From contig JAJHZJ010000496.1 of the NCBI GenBank assembly GCA_023548195.1, positions 2,872,001 through 2,936,000 of the forward strand: 64,000 nucleotides of DNA, read 5' to 3'. This document shows, one piece after another, positions 1 through 11,004 of the stretch (position 1 is its first letter; each line of letters starts with the position of its first letter). The translations under genes were made by a program, and so were the position numbers. This DNA is from Bettongia penicillata ogilbyi (Eukaryota > Chordata > Mammalia > Diprotodontia > Potoroidae). Under the pieces are notes generated by a model that was not told the DNA's origin, did not search any database, and was given only the letters and a program-made list of their open reading frames with translations.

Positions 1-9
1 TAAAATATG

Positions 10-160
10 GCTGTAGTGATGATGATGATGGTGATAGCCAGCAAAGCGCTTTATAAAGGTTTTCTCACTGGATAAATGTTTCTCCCCCAAACCTGGGAAG
101 CAGGGGCTATTATTATCCCCATTTTATGCTTGAGGAAACAGAATTGGATTTCAGGAGAGT
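10..160 (-). repeat. MIR-like SINE fragment
   Basis: Read in reverse it carries the core-SINE middle and tail. The plus strand shows a run of gat triplets, then 'gcgctttataaagg', then 'ctattattatccccatttt' and a diverged 'gaggaaac'. This is the marsupial MIR/L2-tail layout. It is old and truncated at the head side. Confidence 0.7.
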
Positions 161-164
161 GATG

Positions 165-855
165 AAGACTGCATATGTACATTTGAAAGTCATCTTCCAT
201 CTTCTAACATGGAGACGATAATTGAACCCATGGGGGCCAGTGAGAAGCAGTATTCTATCCTGATGTGCTAATATAATCAGCAACACTCTGGGTACAATTT
301 GGGGAGGCTGATTTGAGATTCTTGGTAACTTAATTTGGTACAGTCTGTGCTTTCCTTTATGTGGCTAATTTTAAAAAGTAGCCAACTTTGATGATGGGGA
401 GGAGATGGTATCAAATTAATAGAAACTCTTTGAAAAGAAGTGCAGGGAAGGGAGATCTCTCTATGTTATGTACAATAATATCTGCCTACACCTAGGACTT
501 TCTGTACAGGACATTCCCTAAGTGTCAGCCTGTCAATTATATGCCTTTGAATTTGCTCAGCATCCCCCCCTATGAAACACACAATTTGCTTTTGTTACTA
601 TCTTTAGGGAAGCAAATTAAGGGGAGGAGAGAAGGAGACAGGCAGATATTGTCAAGACAGGGGGTGATAATGGATCATACTTTTACTTCCCTTTATCCTT
701 TGAACCCTTGGGGAGTTCTAGTTGCCCACTAGGAGTCAGATTCATAGAATTTCAGAATTTGAAGAATCAGGGTCAACTCCTCTCTAGTCTGAACAAGGAT
801 GCACTCTGCCATGGGATCAAATCACTCCTTTAAAAAAGGCATTTTAAAAATGAAC
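165..855. other. Unassigned intergenic sequence
   Basis: No gene or clear repeat was recognised. A 63-codon open frame at 541-732 has no recognisable motif and no splice-site or promoter context, so it is treated as chance. Confidence 0.5.
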
Positions 856-859
856 AAAT

Positions 860-1385
860 AACAATACATGGCATTTGTATAACATTTTTAAGTTTGCAAA
901 AATGCTTTGTCCTAATCTTTTACAATCAAGTCTCATTATGTTCCTCTGAGGAAAGCTGCCATTTTACATATGGGGACACTGAGGGTGAGAGGTATCTGTC
1001 CAATGGATAGAGTTAGTGCCAGTGGTGGGATATGATCCCATTCCTTTCTGACTCCAAGAGTACTGACAGGTTTAGTGGCCTGCCCAGAGTTTTAGTCACA
1101 TTACGTGTCTGAGCTAAGACCTGGACTCAGGTGTTCTTGGCTCTGAGGCCAGCCCTCTACCCCCTGGGTCACTCGGCTTGTACAATCTTTAGATTGTGTT
1201 GACCTGTATCTCTTTGAAACTTGCCCCATTACTTTGAGTTCTGTCTTCTGTAGCCGAACTGAATGGGACCTTGCAGGACATCTAAAGCCAACCACCTTCT
1301 TTTGCTGATGAGGAAAGTAAGGCCCAGGTATCTTAAGTGACTTTCCTAGGCAGTAAAACAAAAAGGGTGGGATTTGAACTCGTCA
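860..1385 (-). repeat. Cluster of old MIR-like SINE fragments
   Basis: At least two reverse-oriented copies abut here. The first runs about 860-1185 with 'ccattttacatatggggac' and a closing 'ccctctaccccctgggtcac'. The second runs about 1235-1385 with a core near 'gctgatgaggaaagtaagg'. Divergence is high and boundaries are approximate. Confidence 0.65.
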
Positions 1386-1414
1386 GCAATTGTTCCACTG
1401 TAATGAAGAATAGG

Positions 1415-1660
1415 CATGAATCTTAGTTCTGCTATTCAACGCTACTGTGACCTGGAGTATATCACTCACTGCCTCTGCTGAGATCCAATTTCCTCATCTG
1501 TAAAGTGAGGGGTTTAATCTAGGTGATCTCTTTGCCCCCTTCTAGGTATGATATCACTCACTGCCTCTGCTGAGATCCAATTTCATCCTCTGTAAAGTGA
1601 GGGGTTTAATCTAGGTGATCTCTTTGCTCCCTTCTAGGTATGATATCCTACAACACTTCT
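1415..1660 (+). repeat. MIR-like SINE containing a 92-bp tandem duplication
   Basis: A forward core-SINE ('tttcctcatctgtaaagtga') is internally duplicated. Unit 1 is 1459-1550 and unit 2 is 1551-1642. They differ at only a few bases (for example 'cctcatctg' against 'catcctctg'), and a partial 'atatc' starts a third unit. The duplication is far less diverged than the SINE is from its relatives, so it happened long after insertion. Confidence 0.9.
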
Positions 1661-1754
1661 GAGTTCTGATTTTTCTCTTCCTTTGGACAACAGCAGAATT
1701 TTAGGAGAGATGATTCATGCTTTGTACCTTTGTGGACATCTGAAATTCTCTTAT

Positions 1755-1903
1755 CATCTCCTCCTCCTCCTTCCCTCCTGCTGCTCCTCTTCCTTCCTCT
1801 CCTTTTTCTCCTGCTCCTTCTCCTTCTCCTCCTCCTCCTTCTTCTTCTCCTTCTCCTTCTCCTCCTCCTTCTTTTTCTTCTCCTCCTCCTCCTCCTCCCC
1901 TAG
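1755..1903. repeat. Polypyrimidine (CTT/CCT)n tract
   Basis: About 150 bases of almost pure C and T on the plus strand, built from cct, ctt and ttct units. Open frames of Ser/Phe or Gly/Glu repeats on the two strands come only from this low-complexity composition. Confidence 0.95.
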
Positions 1904-2054
1904 TTTTTCCCCACAAATAATGTTCTTGGTAGTAGGTCAATCAATATTAATTCTAATTTAGGAAAAGCAGAATGAGGCAGAAAAATGGCAACTTGCCTTG
2001 AATTCCCCCTCTGAGTCACAAGAAAGCTGGCTGGACTGATAACTCCCACTGAGA

Positions 2055-2250
2055 TCGCAGATCTAGAATGAAAAGGGACCTTAAGGGTCACCTCTACCAC
2101 CATCTCATTTGACAGATAAAGAAACTGAGGGCAGGAGAGTTGAAGCGACACCCCAAAGTCAGAAGAATTGTAAATGGCAAAGCTGGGATTTGAACTCAGT
2201 ATTTAGGATTCCAAACTGAGCATATTTTCTGTTGTAGCACACTGCCTCCT
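2055..2250 (-). repeat. MIR-like SINE
   Basis: Reverse-oriented. The plus strand reads 'gacagataaagaaactgag', then 'gctgggatttgaactcag', then a diverged head. This matches the core-SINE order of neighbouring copies. Confidence 0.8.
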
Positions 2251-2554
2251 ACAGATAGAATGATGTTTACCAGATACTTGGTAAGCTTTAAAGTACTATA
2301 CAGATGTTAGCATTTGTTGGTGTTGCAATTGTTACTAACTGCCCTCCAACCTCACCTCATTCATCTCCCCATCTCTCCCCCAACCACCTAGCATTCCCAC
2401 TCTGGGCTTCAACAGTAAAATAGATCCTGCTTCTCCAAAAATTGTACTTAGAATAATAAAAGTGTGAAAGTCCTAGTAGTAAGTGCTACAACTTAGCTTT
2501 GTCCTTTAAAAGTTATACTGGCTTGGGAAACATATATCTCTTGTTGAAGGTGGG

Positions 2555-2880
2555 GAGAAGTCATTTAACATTCTTGAGCCTCAGTATCCTCATCTGTAAA
2601 ATTAGGGGTTTAGACTACATAACCCTTAAAGTCTCTTTCAGCAATAAAACTGTGCTTCAGCCTTAGATTTAGAGCCAGAAGCTCTCATTTAGAATTCAGA
2701 AGGTCACCAAGGTACTCATTCTACAGATAAAGAAACTGACTTGCCCAAGGTCTTACAGCTCATTGGTGTTTCTACTTTGATCCAATGAGCCTATCTTTGG
2801 CCACAGATCCACTCTACTGACTAGTTTAGCATAGTGCCTGGCACATAGTAGACACTTAATACTTGCTTACTGACTAGTTG
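2555..2880. repeat. SINE and L2-tail fragments
   Basis: A forward fragment (about 2555-2660, 'cctcatctgtaaaattagg') is followed by a reverse fragment (about 2685-2800) and a forward L2/MIR tail 'tgcctggcacatagtagac' at about 2835-2880. These are separate old insertions. Confidence 0.7.
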
Positions 2881-2884
2881 ATTA

Positions 2885-3730
2885 GCACCACCCACTTCTC
2901 TGGGGTATCCATTTGAAGGCTATATCTTCCTGTGAGCTGTAGCCCCTCCTCTCCGGTTGCCCCAAGAGGGTTATTTTCCTTTACTCCCAAGGACATGCTG
3001 CACAGTCATATCCCAGAAGACACTGAGCTCCTTCCAGTCACCACAGAGTGAAGTTCATAGATTTCCAGTTACAAGAGAGGAAAGAAACATCCTTGGGGCC
3101 ATCAGAGCTGGAAATGGCCTGGCTGGATCGATTGGACATTAATTTCTGTAGACTATTTTAATGCAATTTCAGTGCCACATTTTGAGGGTTTTAGCGGTGT
3201 TATATTTTAAAGATGATTTTGTCCTTCTGCAGGAAGGCATGGGAAGAGGAAAGGATCATTTTTCCAATCTCTGTCTTTGAGTGAAAAAGATTCGGAGAGA
3301 TCCCAATCCAGTATAGCATCATGTTTGTGTGAGTCAGAACTGCTTTCTAGTTAGAACATTGGCACTCTGTACTCTGGACTCTGGGAAAAGCACACAGAGT
3401 TTTCCTGGTTCACACCCATGCAATGTGAACACTCTGGATACCATAGTCTCTCCCACTGATCCAAATGCTTTTTGTGTGCTTGATTAATATCATGTGAAGG
3501 TCAACTAGGAAACTGATCAACAATTATTAGTAGTGAGTGAAGATTCTAGACTGAAGCCTTCCATATCATCAGGATTATCTTTCAGGAGGACAGGACCCAT
3601 TTTAGTTCCTAACTCCATCTAGAGGACAGAGCTAAAATAATGAATATTGATAATCCAAGTTCAGTGCCCAGTCAAAAGAGCTCATCCTGGCTATAGGCTA
3701 TCAACAGAATTAAGGTTGGAAGGGACCTCT
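2885..3730. other. Unassigned intergenic sequence
   Basis: No gene or repeat family was recognised. A 61-codon frame at 2957-3142 has no recognisable domain. Confidence 0.5.
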
Positions 3731-3734
3731 GTGA

Positions 3735-4035
3735 ATGAATAAATGAATAAAGAAGCATTTATTAAGGTTATCATGGGTCAAGCACTGTGCAAAGCACTAG
3801 GGATTTCAAGGATCTTACATTATAATAAGCATAGCAATGGCACTTTGAGGTTTACATCTGTTAACTCATTTGGGAGGGAGGTCTTACTGTTATTGTTATA
3901 ACCCTTTTCCAGATCATGATGAGGCACAGAAAAGCTCGGAGCTGGATTGGACCTTGGACCAGTCACAAGCTGAATTTAAACTCAGGTCTTCCTTACTCTA
4001 GATCCTGTAACCACTGTGCCACCTAGCTCCCTTAC
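3735..4035 (-). repeat. L2 3' end plus SINE, reverse
   Basis: The start 'gaagcatttattaagg ... caagcactgtgcaaagcac' is the reversed tail shared by L2 and MIR-type SINEs. It runs into a reversed core and head ending 'ccactgtgccacctagctccc'. Confidence 0.75.
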
Positions 4036-4082
4036 CTTCATACTACATATAGGGAGGTGGTAGACCAGGAATAAAGTAAGGA

Positions 4083-4325
4083 TCTCATTCTTCTTTAGTC
4101 ATTTTCTGTAGTGTCTGACTCTTTGTAACCCCATTTGGGTTTTTCTTGGCAGAGATACTGAGGATATTTCCTTCTCTAGTTCATTTTACAGATGGGGAAA
4201 CTGAGGAAAACAGGGGTAAGTGACCCCCTTTACATACAACTACTAAGTGTCTGAGGCTAGATTTGAACTCAGGTCTCCCTGACTCCAGGACCAGAACTCT
4301 ACCCACTGTGCCATCTAGCTGCTTC
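4083..4325 (-). repeat. Core SINE with RTE-like tail, reverse
   Basis: The left end is the reversed RTE-type tail ('gtctgactctttgtaacccc ... ttcttggcagagatact'). The middle is 'ttttacagatggggaaactg' and the right end is the reversed head 'cccactgtgccatctagctg'. Nearly full length. Confidence 0.85.
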
Positions 4326-4809
4326 TTGAATTAAGGTCAAAAACATGGTAAGTTGAACAATGGCGCACTGTTGCTAGGTGTGATAATGGAATTAGTGATT
4401 CGAATAGAAAACACTAGCCCAGGCTTCTCCTTCAACAGGAAAGGTAACCAACTCATAAAGACAGTAAGAAAGAGCTTCTTTATATTCCAAATTCAACTTT
4501 TTTTCATGATGCCCTACTGCCTCCTTGCTGAATTGTAATTTTCATCCCGTCCATGCCAGTGTTAGTATGCAGCAACCTAGCCTCATTTTTTACAACTGAA
4601 GTTTTTAATCTTTAAATAGCATAGATCAAAATATATTATACTACAGTTGGATGTCTTTTCATTGTGGGCTGGACTCTCTCCAGTCTTCTTTCTTCTTCCC
4701 ATCCCTGTTCCAATGGTCTCCTTCCCATTGCCAAGACTAAGAAAGTGACCTTTGAGAGTGAGACAAAAAAAAAGAAGGGAGATTTTCATTTCAATTTTTA
4801 TTGCTCAGA

Positions 4810-4965
4810 GCATAGGATTCCACTCATAGATCATCAGAGCTGGGAGGCACTTTGAAGATAAAGCCCAACTTTGTTCATTTTAGAGATGCTGGGCCCCAGA
4901 AGAGGTGAAGGTCATAAGAAATAGTCAGAACTGAACTCCAGGTCTTCTGACTCCAAATTCAGTGT
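4810..4965 (-). repeat. MIR-like SINE fragment
   Basis: Reverse copy with 'tcatagatcatcagagctgg' and a core near 'attttagagatgctgggccc', ending 'ggtcttctgactccaaat'. Confidence 0.65.
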
Positions 4966-4969
4966 TTTG

Positions 4970-6379
4970 CTTTGTTTTAGGAGGAGGGTGACAAATGTTG
5001 AGTGTAATTGATTTACTCTCCAACTTTAATTCCTGAATTGGAACTTTAAGTGAGCCCTGCTTGATTTTGCCTTGTATCCCCTAGCTTCCTGCCTCATCTC
5101 ACAGAGTTAGGACCCTCTGGATATTTGAGGTTTCCAGTGCTAGATCTCTAGGGACTTCTCTGGTGCCTCAGGAAAGATCATGAGGGGCCTCAGAGACCAC
5201 GAGCTTGGTCTGTCCCTGTCTTTGCAGCCCTGAACCTTGCTGCCACTGTGTTATTCCTTCAGCCTTTCCTTCCCTGGAATTTTCTAACCACCCTGAGATT
5301 TCTGACTCTGGGGTTTACTCTACACTTGCTACTTGGGCACAGATCCTTGCAGGCTTTGCTTACCCCATCTCCCTGGGTATGGCAGGCATTGACTATGTTG
5401 GAGGGACTCTTTTTCCTTGAATTTTTGGCTGGATTTTTTGTGAAGTTCTGGGAGATAGGAGAAGTCATTCATTACTTTCTCACTGGATGTCTTGATCAAT
5501 ATTTGGTCTGGTGCTAACTTCAGTGCTTTGCTAGAGAAGGTATGTGGGAGCTGATACATATAGATATGTAGATATAGATGTGTGTATGTGTATGAGTAGA
5601 TCTCTTGCCCATGCCTCCTAGGGACTGATCACTTAAATACCACAAGGAGACCTGCCCTGCCATGTCCATTTGGATATAGACCATTTCCTGACTAGACAGA
5701 GCCTGGAGAAGGGAGCAAGGTCCATAAAGAAAGGCTACAAAGAAATGGGACAGAAATTTCAGAGAGCTAAATATCAGGTTGTCAAGGAGGGCCCTTTCCA
5801 AGTGGACACATGGGGAAAAAGCCATTTCTTCCCAAAAGCCTCCTCATATCTCCTTGTGGGTGAATCTCTGTACTCCCTACAAGCTTTTCAGCATCTCAAA
5901 AGAGAGGACAATTCTGCCATGCTTAAAGGGAAGTACCAAAAGGCCAGCCAATTCCTGCTAACTCATTTAATAGTGAAGCCAAGATAACAAATAGTCCTCA
6001 GTCCTGCATGACCCCTCTGCTTCTGTGATGGTAGTGGAGTGATGGGAAATGGGACATAGGGTACCCAGATTTTTGATCTCCCTAAATTTCACTTAGCCAT
6101 TCATATTCTAACTGTGAAGATCCATTCACAATGATAAATCAGTGGACATATTACCAGAGAACTGAATCATATCAAGTTTGATGTTCTTGCTATAAACAAA
6201 ACTAGAATGGAAGGAACATGCACCTAAATGGGAAGATGGCTCACAGGCTTCCCTTGGGCAGGCAAATGAAGGAACTGACTGTGTCTGTGTGTCCACAGGC
6301 AATAAGAAATATAATTTCATGGGACATTGGGTCATCTTGTATAGCAGTACTCATGAAAAATATTTGTTAAAAAAACAAT
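4970..6379. other. Unassigned intergenic sequence
   Basis: About 1.4 kb with no gene or repeat I can name. Overlapping open frames of 60-105 codons occur between 5205 and 5987. None shows a recognisable domain, and no splice sites flank a conserved reading frame. A short GT/TA-rich patch lies near 5555-5600. Confidence 0.5.
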
Positions 6380-6384
6380 AAATA

Positions 6385-6730
6385 TACACTATGAAAATAT
6401 TTGTAGCTTATGTACCAAAATCTATTGTAAAGGATGGAGAAAAAGAGCTGTTTCAAAAAGGAATCTGTAAGAGCTTACACATTAAATTACTATTTACTTT
6501 GATACTTGAAAACTACAATGCAAAAGAGGATATAGACAAGATTATGAAAAAATATGTTGGAAAAATCCAGTTTTTAAGGAAAGAGAGAGATCAAAGTGTT
6601 GGAGACCCAACAGATACATCATGAACACTCTCTTTGAGGCAAGAATAAGAAGGTTTTAGATATGGTGAATGCTGACACAAAAATAAAATTGATTCTATTT
6701 GTAATAAACAAGAAGAAACTTATTGGACTG
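6385..6730 (+). mobile_element. RTE-clade LINE endonuclease relic
   Basis: A 77-codon open frame (6391-6624) resembles the apurinic endonuclease of RTE/BovB non-LTR retrotransposons. Residues 3-10 (IFVAYVPK) sit where RTE proteins have a 'VAYAPTS' strand. The later ENYNAK occupies the place of the catalytic GDFNAK loop, so the key Asp appears lost. After the stop, 'acacaaaaataaaattgatt' could encode the following K-x-EIDYIL-like stretch in another frame, which suggests a frameshift. The family call rests on remembered motifs; the copy is non-functional. Confidence 0.7.
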
Positions 6731-6734
6731 TGCC

Positions 6735-7350
6735 TGCTCATTCCATTGACTCCTATCTATGTCTTTCTTTAAGTGTGTCAAAGGGAGTTCCATCAATGAA
6801 CTAGGGATCTTCTTTGTTTTCTCTTGATATCAAGAGGAGATATATTTAGATGTGGAAGTTATTTCTGAGCTAGCTCTCTGTGTGCAATGGACCACTGGGT
6901 TGTTAGAGAAAAGATAAAATTAATATAAAACTAGAAAAAAGAATAAAAACAAAAAAATATGACTTTCAAGTGACATATCTCTGACCTGATCTATTCAAAC
7001 AAGTTACTGACGTGAGAAAACAGGAAATGGAAGTGGGAAAGGACATTAACACAGATTATAACAATGAATAAAATTCAGGCATAAGTTTATCTGATGAAAA
7101 TCCTTTTCCACAAAGAAAAGACCAAAAAAGTCTAAAAACTTTAGTTTCTAGATTGGTCTAGTTAGCAATCACTTGTTTTACTTTCCAAGTAGGGACGTGG
7201 AATGATGATCAATATTTGTTTAGATTAAAAACTCATTTATAAAACTTTACACAGAATCCCTTCATAAAAATAATGTGAATCAATACAGCAATGCATTTAC
7301 AGAAAGATTGGTGAGAAATTAAATGAAAGTTACTTTGAAGTAATGTAAGA
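6735..7350. other. Unassigned AT-rich sequence
   Basis: No gene. It could be more of the decayed RTE copy to the left or the 5' side of the repeat that starts near 7356, but I could not align it to either. Confidence 0.4.
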
Positions 7351-7355
7351 ATGAA

Positions 7356-7572
7356 ATGAGAAGGACGACAACAAACAAAAGATGGAAAAGATCTGGAAAC
7401 ATCAGGGGCAGGGTAGAGCAAACTCTTTTCACCACTAAGGACAATAGAGCCAGCCAGTGCATTTGTACTTTAACATCACATATCTGGAGTACATCTACAA
7501 AGAACGTAGAAATGATACTGAAGAGAATACAAAGTGGAAAACAGTTGGATTAGGCCAAATGTACACAGAGGA
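7356..7572 (+). repeat. Unnamed dispersed repeat, copy A
   Basis: Shares a 23-base exact block (7423-7445, starting 'ctcttttcaccactaagg') with 8673-8695. Similarity continues on both sides, for example 'gaaaagatctg', 'gtagaaat' and 'gaagagaata'. Both copies lie on the plus strand about 1.25 kb apart. I cannot name the family; an old DNA transposon or a decayed LINE segment would both fit. Confidence 0.75.
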
Positions 7573-8254
7573 GGTAACAAACTTATTGAAGGACTTGACT
7601 TAGAGTCATAGGAGAGGGGAAGACATGGGTGAATTATGCTCTCTGCCACTATATGGAAAGCCCATATCAATCAGATTCTAGATACATTGAATTAATTTGT
7701 TCATCGCATTTTGTTTAATTTCGTTTAATCCATGTTTTGCTTCATTTAATGCTTTTAAAATATGAGAAAGTATACAAATACAGAGTCACTAAATCTTGGA
7801 ATTAGAAGGACTTGGAGTCCATTCAGTCCTATGCAACAACAGGGTCATGTTCATTCTTTTTCTTACCTTAATTTTTGACTCTTTTGGTTTTTATATCATA
7901 TTCATTCATTAACAAATAGCTCTCCCTGCTTTACCTATTGTGGAGTGATTAAAAAAAATAAAAAAGAAATTTTGACAAAAGCAACTAACACATTGACCCC
8001 ATCTGACAGCATGTAAAATATTCTGTACCTATAGTTCCCTGTTCTGAAATAAAGGGAGGGAATTACATATTTTCAACTCATCACCAGATTCAAGACTGGT
8101 CATTATAACTATACAGATTTCAGCTTCATTTGTTGTAGTCAATGGATGTATTCTTTTCTGAGTTTTGTTTACTTCCCTCTATAATTTTATGTCTTTTCAT
8201 ATTTCACTGATTTCTGTATATTTTCCATTTCTTATAAAATAGTGACATTATAAT

Positions 8255-8513
8255 GAGGATGATGAGGATGATGCTAGCTAGCGTTTATATAGTCCTCTAA
8301 AGGTTACAAAGTTCTTCCTATATAATCCCATCTGATCGTCACAATAATCTTGTGAGGTAAGGGATTTTATTGTCCCCATTTTACATTTAAGAAAACTGAA
8401 GCAAACAGTTTCGTGAATTGCTCAGTCACACAGCTAGTGTTTAAGGCAGATTTGAATTAAGGTATTCCTAGTTTCAAGTATGACATTCTACCCATATTAC
8501 CACCTGGGTGCCT
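8255..8513 (-). repeat. Full-length MIR-like SINE, reverse
   Basis: Reverse order runs gat-rich tail, 'cgtttatatagtcctctaaa', 'ccccattttacatttaag', 'cagtcacacagctagtg', then head 'attaccacctgggtgcc'. It lies immediately upstream of repeat copy B. Confidence 0.88.
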
Positions 8514-8584
8514 TTACATGCCATTACATTCATATATCATGGTTTGTTTATCCATTCCTCAGTCAATTGTCTGCCTATCTTTCT

Positions 8585-8815
8585 AAAGTGGCAGTTCAAA
8601 GTCATTCAGAAGAGAGCATCAATCAAAAGATTGAAAAGATCTGCAAAGATTTTTGGGAGGTGGGAATACAAGCTCTTTTCACCACTAAGGACAATGGAAT
8701 CAGAACATTTAGACTAATATCACAGCCCTTAATATGCCTACAGAGAAGGTAGAAATAGTATGGAAGAGAATAAGTTGGAAAGGGAAACTGGAGTAGACCA
8801 AATGCACCCAGTTTT
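8585..8815 (+). repeat. Unnamed dispersed repeat, copy B
   Basis: Second copy of the element at 7356-7572, sharing the 23-base exact block at 8673-8695 and the right-hand similarity to about 8810 ('agaccaaatgcaccca' against 'aggccaaatgtacaca'). The 90-codon open frame across it contains no domain I recognise. Confidence 0.75.
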
Positions 8816-9234
8816 GGAATTCTTCATAGAAAGAGCAGGAGACTCTTGCAGTCGATTGAGGACGTTTGGTGATTAGAGTGAGAATAGCAGGTATTAAGAG
8901 GTAAGGAGCACCTGTGATCTAAATATAGCTCACTATGAGCAAGAGCAGATGGGCTCACAAGTTAAGAAATGAACCAGTAGGTGGAAGAAAACTAAACAAG
9001 CAAATATTTGGAAAAGCCCAGCTCAGAACAGAAAGTGTTGTGCCTGTTTAGGCGGATTACATTTTGTTTTAAGAGTGTAGATGAGCCTTTTCAAAGGTAT
9101 TTGTAGATGCACTCGAGTGCTGCTTATTAAGTGTTTTCATGCACCGAAGTGTTAAGTGTATGTCAGTAGCAATACAAAAGACAAAAAGGAAACAGTCCCT
9201 GCCTTCAAGAAGCTTGTAATGATGGAGGGAACCT

Positions 9235-9475
9235 GAGACAACTAGGTGATACTACAGTGCTCAAAGAACCAGGAAGACCCAAGTTCAAATTTGACCTCAA
9301 ATCTGTCATACAAGCTATATGACCCTGTGACCTCTGTTTGCTTCAATGTCCTCATCTGTAAAATGGAATAATAATAGCAACTACCTCCCAAGGTTATTCT
9401 GAGGATCAAATTAGATAACAGTTGTAAAATTCTTGGCACATAGTAAGCACTATATAAATATTAGCTATTATATAT
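9235..9475 (+). repeat. MIR-like SINE nested in L2
   Basis: A full forward core SINE: 'ccaggaagacccaagttc', 'tgtcctcatctgtaaaatgg', 'aaggttattctgaggatc', tail 'cttggcacatagtaagcac'. L2 sequence continues on either side. Confidence 0.9.
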
Positions 9476-9525
9476 GTGTGTAAAATTGTTTATATATATG
9501 TATGTATGTATGTATGTGTGTATAC
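9476..9525. repeat. TA/TGTA microsatellite
   Basis: Alternating ta, tg and tatg units directly after the SINE tail; this is the likely source of the microsatellite. Confidence 0.9.
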
Positions 9526-9854
9526 AAGGAAGATACAATGTAACTTCAGAGAGGACCAAGAAAAACCTGAGAAGTTGATAGGAGTGAAAGCCTCCCAGGC
9601 ACAGGGAACAGCTGTTGCAAAGGAACAGAGGTGGGAGAGGGAGTAACATGGACGAGAAACAAAAGGAAGGTTTGTAAAGCTGGACCATAGAACACAGAGA
9701 AGGGAATAATGCAAGAAGTATAAGACTTGAAAAATAAGATAGGATCAGGTTGCCAAGAGTTCTAAATGCCCCACAGAAAACGTTGATTTGATTTTAGAGG
9801 TAAGAGACCCCCTGGAGTCTGCTGAGTAGGGGAGTTCCATGGTAAGCCTTTAGG

Positions 9855-10025
9855 ACAGGGAGTCTTAACTTGGGGTTTATGAACTTGTTTTACACTATAT
9901 TTCAATATAATTAGCTTCCTTTGTAATCTTATATACTTTATTTTATACTTCAAAACCATTATTTTGAGAGGGGATCCATGGGCTTTCCCAGAGTGCCAAA
10001 AGGGTCCATGGTACAAAAAGCCCAA
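9855..10025. mobile_element. Short non-autonomous DNA-transposon-like element
   Basis: The left end reads 'gggagtcttaacttggggtt' and the right side 'agggtccatggtacaaaaag'. Related pieces occur at 20055-20160, 32350-32515 and 50055-50290, all with 'tccatgg/tatgg' and 'aacttgg/ttaacc' end motifs. They resemble MER-type hAT-like elements; no family is assigned. Confidence 0.5.
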
Positions 10026-10149
10026 AGTTTAGGAAAAGCTTTTTGGCAGCTTGTGAAGCATGGACTGGGGTGGAAAGAGGCAGGTAGGCTTATTAAGACC
10101 TATTAATGAGATGGAAATGAGCAAGGACCTGAAAAGGTACTGTGAATGA

Positions 10150-10375
10150 ATGAATGAAAAAATAGGATGCTGAGCCTGGAGTCAGGAAGACCTAGACACT
10201 TACTAGCTATGTGACCCTGAGAAAATCACTGACCTCTGCCTCCCTCGGTTTCCTCAACTGTAAAATAATAGCACCTACCTTCCAGGGTTGTTGTAAAGAT
10301 CAATTGAGATAATAATTATAAAATGCTAAGCACAGTGCCTAGCACATTGCAGGCACTATATACATGATTATTCCC
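10150..10375 (+). repeat. Full-length MIR-like SINE with L2-like tail
   Basis: Head-side 'gcctggagtcaggaagacct', box 'actagctatgtgaccctgag', core 'gtttcctcaactgtaaaat' and tail 'cagtgcctagcacattgcag' are all in order. Confidence 0.92.
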
Positions 10376-10469
10376 TTCCCCTGTTCCACCACTTCTTAAT
10401 GGAGCCCAAGATTACATTGACTTCTTTTTTGATGGCCATATTACGCTAACTCATACTGAGAACACCGTC

Positions 10470-11000
10470 CTTTCTTTTGCTCAGTAAATTCTGATGGCTC
10501 TCTGTTATTTCTAGGATCAAATATACCCTCCTTTGTTTGGCATTTAAAGCTCTTCACAACCTTGACTCTTCCTACCTTTCCAGTCCATTTACACTTCTTC
10601 CCTTCGGGGTACTGCTCTTTGATCCAGTAACACTGGACTTCTTTTTGTCCCTTTCATGTATTACTCCATCTTCTACCATGACTTTTCATTGGATGCCCCC
10701 TTGTCTGCATCACTCTCTCTTCTCCCCTCTGCTGTGTGGCTTCCCTGGCTTCTTCTGAGACTCAGCTAAAATTCCACCCTCTGCAAGAAGACTTGTTCCA
10801 TCTTTTGGAATCTTAGCCCTGACCTTTGAGTTATCTTCCATTTACTCTTGTTTATGTAATCGTTTCATGTCTGTCTCCTCCATTGGACTATGAATTTCTT
10901 GAGGGCAGAGACCCTGTTTTTACCTTTCTTTGTACCCCCAGGGCTTAGGATAGTGTCTGGCATACCATAAACACTTAAAAAATGCTTGTTGACTGACATG
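10470..11000 (+). mobile_element. L2-type LINE 3' end
   Basis: Forward L2 3' region: 'tttgtttggcatttaaagct', 'tacctttccagtcca', 'ctcagctaaaattccaccct', 'tgagggcagagaccctgttt', ending 'ataaacacttaaaaaatgct'. It has many stops and is not functional. Confidence 0.85.
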
Positions 11001-11004
11001 AGTG

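Larger units (their letters stand above)
9130..10130 (-). mobile_element. L2-type LINE 3' part, reverse, with two nested insertions
   Basis: The pieces belong to one reversed L2 3' region: 'agtccctgccttcaagaagc' (about 9195), then 'gcctcccaggcacagggaac' (about 9590), 'ttctaaatgccccacagaa' (about 9760), 'ctgctgagtaggggagttcc' (about 9820) and 'gactggggtggaaagaggca' (about 10065). A forward SINE (9235-9475) and a DNA-transposon-like piece (9855-10025) split it, so both are younger. A similar reversed copy lies at 60610-61080. Confidence 0.78.

Noticed and set aside
1683..1961. Ser/Phe-rich and Gly/Glu-rich frames on opposite strands
   Set aside because: Both read through the (CTT/CCT)n tract and have no coding signal.
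5205..5987. Overlapping frames of 60-105 codons on both strands, considered as a TMEM212-like or other membrane gene
   Set aside because: No match to remembered TMEM212 sequence, TMEM212 lies on the other side of PLD1 in human, and there is no splice structure.
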